A stretch of DNA of 41,187 nucleotides, from NCBI GenBank assembly GCA_021847645.1, contig JAJZQG010000054.1, positions 1 through 41,187 of the forward strand, read 5' to 3'. Source of the stretch: Myxococcales bacterium (GTDB lineage Bacteria; Myxococcota_A; Polyangia; Polyangiales; Polyangiaceae). Both the position numbers and the translations under genes were made by a program. Numbering within the stretch: the stretch's first letter is position 1; every line of letters begins with the position of its first letter. Shown here one piece after another: positions 18,438-27,196 of this stretch. The notes beneath the pieces were generated by a model. The model ran no database searches and was not told the DNA's origin. It saw only the letters and a list, made by a program, of their open reading frames with translations.

Positions 18438-21326
18438 GTGCCCATCGATCGCGAAAAGATCCTTCAGACCGCCCAGAAGTTCATCGAGAAGCGGCGGTTC
18501 GACAAGGCGATCATCGAGTATCAGAAGATCGTCCAGGAGGATCCCAACGACGCCCGCATCCTGCTCAAGATAGGAGATCTGCAGGCGCGATCGGAAGCGT
18601 TCGAGGCAGCGATAGCGACCTACGAGAGGGTTGGACGTTACTACTCGTCGCAGGGCTTCGCGGTCAAAGCGATCGCGGTCTACAAGCAGATCCGCGAGAT
18701 CATCCGCAAGCATGTCCCGACGCTCGCCGATCAGTACGGACACATCATTCCGCAACTCGCGCAGCTGTATCAGGAGCTAGGGCTGACCGGGGACGCGCTG
18801 TCGGCGTACGACGAGTACGCGACGCTGCTTCAGCGGGGCGGACGCGATCGGGACGCGGCCGAGATCTTCCGCAAGATCGTGGAGATCAACGGCAGCAATC
18901 CGTTGGCCCGTTTGCGGCTTGCCGAGGCGCTGCTTCGCCAGGGTGAGAATGACGCTGCGATCGAGCAGTTCTCGTTCGCGGCCGAGACGCTTCTGGGGAT
19001 GGGGCGAACCGACGACGCTTTGAAGGTCTACGAGCGCATTCTGTACCAGAAGCCCGATCCGGCGCTGGCCCGGCAAGCCGCCCAGATGTACCTGCAGCGC
19101 GGGCAGGCCGACGACGGGATGATGGCGCTGGCGAAGCTTCAGGTCTGCTTCCAGGCGGACAACCGTGATCTGGACACGCTGGACTTGCTGGCCCGCGCAT
19201 TCTCGGCCATCGGGCAACGTCCGAAGGCCATCGAGGTGCGCAAGGAGATCGTTCGCATCGCGCGGGACAAGGGCAACCAGGCGCTCGCGCGCAAGACCCT
19301 CGAAGAGCTGGTGACCGAAGCGCCGAACGACGACGCGATTCGGGCCATGGCCAAGTCGGTCCTCGCGCCGGACGGCGACAAGGTGCGCGCCCAGGCGGCG
19401 CCGGAGCGGCGTGCGGCCGTGATGCCTCCGCCGGCCAAGCCGGTCGACGACGCCGTCATCGAGGTATCCGAGGAGGTCATCGAGGTTCCGCCGAGTGCGG
19501 ACTACGGTTTCGATGGGTCGGAGCCCAGCCTCGAGGAGATCGAGCCGTTGAGCGTGTCGGTGGTGGACCAAGCGCCGGCGGAGGACCAGCAGCCGCCGCA
19601 CTCGATTCGCCACGTGGTGGTGAACGACGCGCTCGAGGCCGCCGAGGATCTGGGTGCAGCGCAGTCGTTCGACGCGGAGGCGCATGCCCAGCAGGTGTTG
19701 ATGACCGCCGAGGCGTTCCGCAATCACCGGCTGTACGCCAAGGCGATCGAGACGTTGCAGATCGGGTTGGAGCTGGCCCCGGGCTCGGTGGAGCTGCGTG
19801 AGGGGTTGAAGGAAACGTTCGTCGAGGCCGGCTATCGCGACCAAGCGGTGGCCGAGCTGTTGACGATCGCGGGGATCCATGTGGAGAGCTTGCGAGGGCA
19901 GCAGGCGGCGCAAGCCCTCGGCGAGGTTCTGGAGCTCGATCCGTCAAACCTTCGCGCACGCGACATGCTCATGGATCTCGGCTACCAGCCGCCGGGTGAC
20001 GTCGACGACACCTCCGAGGTCCCCCCATTCGACGTGCACGAGCTCGAGGCCGACGCCGTCCGCGAGGCGATGCCCGCACAGCAGCCCTCGCAAGCCTACG
20101 AGGACCAGCCCGCGCCGATGGTTGGGCCGCAGGAATCTTCCGCGCTGCCGTCCTACGATCTCGAAGAGATCAATCCGTCGTACGCGATGAGCTCGGTGCC
20201 GTCGACCGGCCGGCACCAGCTGCCGTCGTTGCTGATGGCCGACGATCCGTTTGCGGCCTTGGACGCGCCGGCCATCGACGAACCTTTCTATGAAGGCGAG
20301 CGCGGTGCGCCGTTGCCGAGCTTCCCGTTGCTGGACGAGGAGCGGGCGGCTCCGCGGCTGATACCGATTCCGGACGAGCCCGGCACGGACAAGTACGACA
20401 CGTACGACGAGCTGGTGGAGGTGGGGCCGGCGGAGGAGCCGATCCTGCTGGGGCACGCGACCGACCAAGGGCAGCTGGCTGCGCCGCTGGCGGGCACGCG
20501 TGGATTCCAGGGCGGAGACAGTCTGGAGGACGCGCTGGACGAGGCGGAGTTCTTCACCTCGCGCGGGCTGTTCGACGACGCGTTGGCGATCATCCAGGAG
20601 CAGCTGCAGAAGTTCCCGAACCACCCGCTGCTTCTCGAGCGTGTGCGAGAGGTCCGCGAGGCCGCGTCGGCAGCAGCGGGCAGCGGCGAGCTGGCCGTGG
20701 CGAGCGGGGGCGAGTTCCCCGCCGAAGAGACCGAAGACCATGCGTTCGACATCGCAGCCTCGCTCGACGTGCTCGACGGGGGTCCGGCCACGAGCGTCGG
20801 ACAGCCCTACGCGGGCAACGTCGACGTCGAAGAGGTCTTTGCCAAGTTCAAGGAAGGGGTCAAGGCCCAGGTCTCGGAGAGTGACAGCGCGACCCACTAC
20901 GATCTGGGCGTCGCGTACAAGGAGATGGGACTGCACCGGGATGCGATCGCGGAGTTCGAAATGGCGGCGCGCGATCCGGCGCGCGAGTGCGTGGCGTGGT
21001 CGATGATCGGCATGGTGCACCTGGAGCTGGCGGAGCTCGACGCGGCGGTCGAGGCGTTCATTCGGGGTCTGCACGCCGAGCAGAAGTCGGCCGAGCAGGA
21101 GAACGCGCTGTATTTCGAGCTCGGCGCCATCTACGACAACCGGGGCAACGCACGCGAGGCGCTGTACTACTTCGAGAAGGTAGGCCGTCGCGATCCGGGC
21201 TTCCGCGACGTAGCCCAGCGCATCCGGGCGCTCAAGGGCTCGGCCGTGCGCACGCGCCAGAACGTGTCGGGCGAAGACGAGTTCGACCGGGCCTTCGACG
21301 ATCTGTTCACCGGTTCCAAGATGTAG
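18438..21326 (+). CDS. Large tetratricopeptide-repeat protein
   Basis: This is a cytoplasmic-looking protein of about 962 aa. TPR pairs fill residues of about 5-310 (KFIEKRRFDKAIIEYQKIVQ is the first). An acidic, Pro-rich linker follows, then a second TPR block near 430-520. After another acidic disordered stretch of about 160 residues, a third block lies near 700-740 and a fourth at about 820-930 (HYDLGVAYKEMGLHRDAIAEF). It ends EFDRAFDDLFTGSKM. GTG 18438 is preferred: it gives the N-terminus PIDREKILQTAQKF typical of related myxobacterial TPR proteins, and GGAG lies 11 nt upstream. ATG 18378 is the alternative (+20 residues) but has no ribosome site. Such proteins are scaffolds in Myxococcota; partners are unknown. 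A small lipoprotein gene follows on the same strand. Confidence 0.85.
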   Translation: MPIDREKILQTAQKFIEKRRFDKAIIEYQKIVQEDPNDARILLKIGDLQARSEAFEAAIATYERVGRYYSSQGFAVKAIAVYKQIREIIRKHVPTLADQYGHIIPQLAQLYQELGLTGDALSAYDEYATLLQRGGRDRDAAEIFRKIVEINGSNPLARLRLAEALLRQGENDAAIEQFSFAAETLLGMGRTDDALKVYERILYQKPDPALARQAAQMYLQRGQADDGMMALAKLQVCFQADNRDLDTLDLLARAFSAIGQRPKAIEVRKEIVRIARDKGNQALARKTLEELVTEAPNDDAIRAMAKSVLAPDGDKVRAQAAPERRAAVMPPPAKPVDDAVIEVSEEVIEVPPSADYGFDGSEPSLEEIEPLSVSVVDQAPAEDQQPPHSIRHVVVNDALEAAEDLGAAQSFDAEAHAQQVLMTAEAFRNHRLYAKAIETLQIGLELAPGSVELREGLKETFVEAGYRDQAVAELLTIAGIHVESLRGQQAAQALGEVLELDPSNLRARDMLMDLGYQPPGDVDDTSEVPPFDVHELEADAVREAMPAQQPSQAYEDQPAPMVGPQESSALPSYDLEEINPSYAMSSVPSTGRHQLPSLLMADDPFAALDAPAIDEPFYEGERGAPLPSFPLLDEERAAPRLIPIPDEPGTDKYDTYDELVEVGPAEEPILLGHATDQGQLAAPLAGTRGFQGGDSLEDALDEAEFFTSRGLFDDALAIIQEQLQKFPNHPLLLERVREVREAASAAAGSGELAVASGGEFPAEETEDHAFDIAASLDVLDGGPATSVGQPYAGNVDVEEVFAKFKEGVKAQVSESDSATHYDLGVAYKEMGLHRDAIAEFEMAARDPARECVAWSMIGMVHLELAELDAAVEAFIRGLHAEQKSAEQENALYFELGAIYDNRGNAREALYYFEKVGRRDPGFRDVAQRIRALKGSAVRTRQNVSGEDEFDRAFDDLFTGSKM

Positions 21327-21431
21327 GTGCGTCGCAGGGCAGGACAGCCGCCCCGCTGGATTCGGGGCTCGTGCGCAGCCGGGCGGAATGGGCTACGCTG
21401 GGCTTGGAGTCCGCACTTGCCCGCCACGCCC

Positions 21432-21824
21432 ATGAGCCGTCATTGGTACGCACTGGCGCTCGTCGCCTGCACCGGCGTGGTGTCCTGTGGCGGCGGTTAC
21501 ATCGCGCGGGGGCGTCATCTGTACTACGAGGGGCGCTACATCGAGTCGGCCGAGGTGCTCGCTCGCCACGAGCGCGACCTGGTCCACGAAGACGCCTCCC
21601 ACCGCGCCGAGTACGCGACCTTCATGGGACTGTCCTTGTTGGTGCTGGGGGACTATCCCGGCGCGCATCGCTGGATGGGCTATGCGTACTCCATCGAGGA
21701 GAGCGTTCCGGGCTCGCTCAAGCCCGCTCATCGCATGGCGCTCGACAGGGGATGGCGGGAGCTGGGTGTGAGATTTCCGCCGCCTCCACCGCCCGGGCCC
21801 GGGCCCGTCGGCTGGCGGCAATGA
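21432..21824 (+). CDS. Small lipoprotein, TPR-like
   Basis: This is a 130-aa protein. The signal peptide ends VVSCGGG with lipidation Cys19. The mature part has one or two helix pairs resembling TPR (YYEGRYIESAEVLARHERD, then MGLSLLVLGDYPGAHRWMGYA) and ends in a Pro-rich tail (PPPPPPGPGP). It lies 105 nt after the TPR gene on the same strand, so co-transcription is possible. Its stop is only 8 nt from the prkA stop on the other strand, leaving no room for separate terminators. Function is unknown. Confidence 0.7.
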   Translation: MSRHWYALALVACTGVVSCGGGYIARGRHLYYEGRYIESAEVLARHERDLVHEDASHRAEYATFMGLSLLVLGDYPGAHRWMGYAYSIEESVPGSLKPAHRMALDRGWRELGVRFPPPPPPGPGPVGWRQ

Positions 21825-21832
21825 CGCGCTGA

Positions 21833-23896
<2,064 letters not shown>

Positions 23897-24159
23897 CGTC
23901 GTCCTCTCTTGGAATCTCCAGAGCGCTAGCGACCGATCGGGGGCGTTGGACGCCCCAGGGCCGCGGCAGACCCATTCCTGCGCGCAAGCATAGCAGCATG
24001 TAGGGCTGCGGGAGGCTGAACGTAAGGGACGGCGGCTTCGTGCGTGTCCGCGGCGGCGAGCACGCAAATCAGCCGTCTTTTTCGGACGGATCGATCCGGG
24101 TCGGGCTCACCGGGAGGCAAGCCGTTGCATCCAGGAGGACTCGGAGCTGGAATGCGGTC

Positions 24160-24495
24160 TCAGAACAGAACGCGCAGATCGACGAGATCCTTCTTGCGCT
24201 GCTCGAGGATGCGATTGACGGCTCGAAGGATGCGGCTCTTCTGCGGCCCGGTCAGAGACTTGCCCGACGTTGCGGCGGCCAGGGCACGCTCGGTAACCGG
24301 ACGACCGGTCCGAGGCTTGACCCGGGACTTCTTCATCTCGGGCGTGATGCCCTCTTCGCTCTTGCGGGCGATGCGCTCCTTGAGACGCGTGGCCCGATCC
24401 TCGGGCCGAAACGTCTCGAGCTTCTTCGAAGCGCTGATGATCCGGCGCGCGTCAATCTTGTTCTGCTGGAGAAAGTCGCTGAACTTCGTGGCCAT
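24160..24495 (-). CDS. Small basic helical protein of unknown function
   Basis: This is a 111-aa protein with no signal peptide or membrane segment. It is rich in Lys and Arg, with a basic middle (KKSRVKPRTGRPVTERAL) and a helical C-terminus (SGKSLTGPQKSRILRAVNRI). A weak AGAG lies upstream of ATG 24495. The charge suggests nucleic-acid binding, but I recognise no fold. It is 83 nt from the divergent purine nucleoside phosphorylase start and lies behind prkA on the same strand, with 263 nt between its stop and the prkA start. The gene call rests on composition and ordered predicted helices. Confidence 0.6.
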   Translation of the reverse strand: MATKFSDFLQQNKIDARRIISASKKLETFRPEDRATRLKERIARKSEEGITPEMKKSRVKPRTGRPVTERALAAATSGKSLTGPQKSRILRAVNRILEQRKKDLVDLRVLF

Positions 24496-24578
24496 GGGCG
24501 CTCTCTAGCGAATCTGGGCCAAAGGCGCCAGCACAAACCGGTCCCTCCCATCCAGGGCCCTAGTGTAGCCTCCAGCGC

Positions 24579-25424
24579 ATGACGTCCCCCTCCCCGTCCC
24601 ACCAACTCGATGAGGCCGTCGCGGTCGTTCGTGCGCGACGTGCCGCCACGCCTGTCATCGGCGTGGTTCTCGGCTCGGGCCTCGGCGCATTCGGCGACAC
24701 CCTGGCGGACCTGGTCAGGGTGCCGTACGCAGACATCCCGCACATGCCCGTGTCGCGCGTGGTCGGACACGCGGGCAACCTGTGCCTGGGCCAGGCCGGC
24801 GGCGTCGAGGTCGCCTGCATGCAAGGCCGGGTGCACTTGTACGAAGGGCACGAGCCCGAGCGCGTCGTGTTCGGTGTCCGGTTGCTGGCGCGCCTGGGAT
24901 GCAAGGCCGTGCTGCTGACCAACGCCGCCGGCGGAATCCACCCGGGCTTCTCGCCGGGAGACCTGATGCTCATCGTCGACCACATCAACCTGACCGGCAG
25001 AAACCCGCTGCTCGGAGCCAACGACGACGCCCTTGGCCCGCGCTTCCCCGACATGACCGAGGCCTACGACCGACGGTTGCGCGAGGTCGCTCGCCACGCC
25101 GCCCGGGCCGAGGGCCTAACGCTGCTCGAGGGCGTCTACCTCGCCAACCTGGGACCGACGTACGAAACGCCGGCCGAGGTTCGCATGGCCCGCGCGCTGG
25201 GTGCCGACGCGGTCGGCATGAGCACGGTGCCCGAGGTCATCGCCCTTCGGCACATGCGCGTCCCGGTCGCCGCCATCTCCTGCATCACCAACCTGGCCGC
25301 CGGCATCTCCCCCACACCGCTCGACCACGGGGAAGTCGAGCAGGTCGCCAACCGCACGCGGCAGGACTTCGTGCGCCTAGTGAGCCGCTGGGTGTCCCTC
25401 GCTGCGAAGGAGCTCGCGCCGTGA
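24579..25424 (+). CDS. Purine nucleoside phosphorylase (trimeric, class I)
   Basis: The product (281 aa) phosphorolyses inosine/guanosine-type nucleosides to base plus ribose-1-phosphate. Family motifs: the phosphate loop VVLGSGLGAFGDTL, GRVHLYEGHEP, LLTNAAGGIHPGF, NLTGRNPL, GPTYETPAEV with the base-binding Glu, and GMSTVPEVIALRHM. These match the PunA/PNP trimeric class rather than hexameric DeoD. It is the first gene of a three-gene salvage operon; its TGA overlaps the GTG of the cytidine deaminase gene by 4 nt, so translation is coupled. Confidence 0.94.
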   Translation: MTSPSPSHQLDEAVAVVRARRAATPVIGVVLGSGLGAFGDTLADLVRVPYADIPHMPVSRVVGHAGNLCLGQAGGVEVACMQGRVHLYEGHEPERVVFGVRLLARLGCKAVLLTNAAGGIHPGFSPGDLMLIVDHINLTGRNPLLGANDDALGPRFPDMTEAYDRRLREVARHAARAEGLTLLEGVYLANLGPTYETPAEVRMARALGADAVGMSTVPEVIALRHMRVPVAAISCITNLAAGISPTPLDHGEVEQVANRTRQDFVRLVSRWVSLAAKELAP

Positions 25425-25861
25425 ACGCCTCCTCGATCGACTGGAACCTGTTGGTGCAAGCCGCCCGTGACGCCCGCAACAACGCGTACGCGCCGTATTC
25501 GTCGTTCTCCGTGGGTGCCGCCGTGCTCGGCGCGTCCGGGCGCATCTACGCCGCGTGCAACGTCGAGAATGCGTCCTACGGGCTGACCATCTGCGCGGAG
25601 CGTGCGGCCATCTGCGCCATGATCGCGGACGGCGAGCGCAACCTGGCGGCCATCGCGGTGGTGACCGAAGGCCCGGAGCCGAGCCCGCCGTGCGGCATGT
25701 GCCGTCAGGTGCTCGCGGAGTTCGCAGAGGACGTGCCCGTGCATCTGGTATCGGTCACGCCTGGCGTGATGGCGCGTACGACGTCCCTGTCCAAGCTCTT
25801 GCCGGAAGCATTCCGACCCGCCATGTTGCCTGGAACCATTGCGCCCGGAGGGCGGCCCTGA
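25421..25861 (+). CDS. cdd: Cytidine deaminase
   Basis: The product (146 aa) deaminates cytidine or deoxycytidine to uridine forms. It has the homotetrameric-class length. The zinc site is complete: the Cys-Ala-Glu of TICAERAAI and the PPCGMCRQVL pair, with the catalytic Glu between. The substrate loop YAPYSSFSVGAAV and NVENASYGL are present. GTG 25421 overlaps the upstream TGA (GTGA). Its own TGA overlaps the CTG start of the next gene. The protein is close-packed with the purine phosphorylase gene, so purine and pyrimidine nucleoside salvage are expressed together. Confidence 0.95.
   Translation: MNASSIDWNLLVQAARDARNNAYAPYSSFSVGAAVLGASGRIYAACNVENASYGLTICAERAAICAMIADGERNLAAIAVVTEGPEPSPPCGMCRQVLAEFAEDVPVHLVSVTPGVMARTTSLSKLLPEAFRPAMLPGTIAPGGRP
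25847..25852 (+). promoter_or_regulatory. Ribosome binding site deciding a CTG start
   Basis: GGAGGG sits 5 nt before CTG 25858, which overlaps the cdd TGA as CTGA. No in-frame ATG, GTG or TTG occurs at a sensible distance, so this site is the best argument for the CTG start. Confidence 0.6.
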
Positions 25862-27192
25862 GAGACCTCGTCCTGCGCAACGGCCACGTCATCTGCTGCG
25901 ATCCGTCGGATCGTCGTGTGCGCGGAGACGTGCTCGTGCGAGAAGGCCGTATCGCAGCCATCGGCCCCACCGCGGCCGGCAAGGCGCGCGCCGGCTTCTG
26001 CGCGATCGACGCGCGCGGGTGCGCGGTGCTTCCGGGGTTGATGCAGTCTCACGTGCACCTGTGCCAGACGCTGATGCGAGGCATGGCCGAGGATCTGCCG
26101 TTGATGTCATGGCTTCGCGATCGCATCTGGCCGCTGGAGGCGGCGCACGACGAGGCAAGTCTCAGGGCAAGCGCCGAGCTGGGCGTCAGCGAGATGCTGC
26201 TGTCCGGCACCACGACCATCCTGGACATGGGCACGACTCGCGGGCACGACGTGGTCTTCGAGGTGTGCGAACGGATGGGCATCCGCGTGGTCGGGGGCAA
26301 GACCATGATGGACGCGGGGGCCGGCCTGCCGCGCAACCTCAGGGAAAGCACGGCGCAGAGCCTTCGGGAGAGCGACCGTCTGTGCGCGCGATGGCACGGA
26401 GCCGCCGGCGGCCGGATCCGCTACGCCTACGCGCCTCGCTTCGTCCTGTCTTGCTCGGAGCGGTTGATGCGCGAGACCGCGGAACGCTGCAGAACCGACG
26501 GCGTGTTGCTGCACACCCACGCGGCCGAGCACCCCGACGAGCACGCAGCGGTTCGCGAGGCGCTGGGCCGTGACGACGTCGACGTGCTGGCGTCCTGGGG
26601 CGTCGCGGGGCCGGGCGTGGTGCTGGCGCACGGCGTACAGCTCACCGGTGCGCAGATTCGTCGCATCGCTGCAGCAGGCACGCGGGTCGTTCATTGCCCG
26701 AGCGCCAATCTGAAGCTTGGCTCTGGGATTGCTGCGCTGCGCGGGCTACTCGACGCCGGCGTCCAGGTCGGGCTCGGCTGCGACGGTGCGCCGTGCAACA
26801 ACACGTTGGACGTGTGGACCGAGCTCCGTCACGCGGCCCTTCTGGCCAGGCTTCGATCGGGACCGTCATCGATGCCGGCCGAGGCCGTTCTGGGCATGTG
26901 CACGCTGCAGGGCGCGCGGGTGCTCGGGCTCGAGGGCGAGATCGGGTCGATCGAGGTGGGCAAGCGAGCGGACCTGATCGTGGTGTCCTTGCGGGGCGTG
27001 CACATGGCACCGGTTCAGGATGCGGTCAGCGCGCTGGTCATGTCCGGCAGGGCGCAGGACGTGCGCCACGTGATCGTGGATGGGCGGCACGTGGTGCGCG
27101 ACGGACAGCTCGAGGGGATGGACGTCGAGCAGGTGCGCAGGCGCGCGGAGCGCCAGGCGAGACGGTTGCTGGCGCGCGCGGGGCTGGCTTGA
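25858..27192 (+). CDS. Amidohydrolase-superfamily deaminase (MtaD/TrzA/SsnA-like)
   Basis: This 444-aa protein has a metal-dependent amidohydrolase barrel. Ligands are visible as HVH at 65-67, HTHAAEH with His219 and Glu224, His258 in LAHGV, and Asp309 in GCDGAP. The N-terminal LRNGHVICCD and C-terminal ADLIVVSLRG strands form the usual composite beta-sandwich. Sequence is closest to the S-adenosylhomocysteine/methylthioadenosine deaminase, chlorohydrolase and 8-oxoguanine deaminase group. Beside a nucleoside phosphorylase and cytidine deaminase, it probably deaminates a purine base or nucleoside. The start is CTG 25858 (CTGA overlap, RBS at 25847); an upstream frame exists but is not protein-like. 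GTG 25918 would cut into the first beta-strand. Confidence 0.88.
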   Translation: MRDLVLRNGHVICCDPSDRRVRGDVLVREGRIAAIGPTAAGKARAGFCAIDARGCAVLPGLMQSHVHLCQTLMRGMAEDLPLMSWLRDRIWPLEAAHDEASLRASAELGVSEMLLSGTTTILDMGTTRGHDVVFEVCERMGIRVVGGKTMMDAGAGLPRNLRESTAQSLRESDRLCARWHGAAGGRIRYAYAPRFVLSCSERLMRETAERCRTDGVLLHTHAAEHPDEHAAVREALGRDDVDVLASWGVAGPGVVLAHGVQLTGAQIRRIAAAGTRVVHCPSANLKLGSGIAALRGLLDAGVQVGLGCDGAPCNNTLDVWTELRHAALLARLRSGPSSMPAEAVLGMCTLQGARVLGLEGEIGSIEVGKRADLIVVSLRGVHMAPVQDAVSALVMSGRAQDVRHVIVDGRHVVRDGQLEGMDVEQVRRRAERQARRLLARAGLA

Positions 27193-27196
27193 GGGG

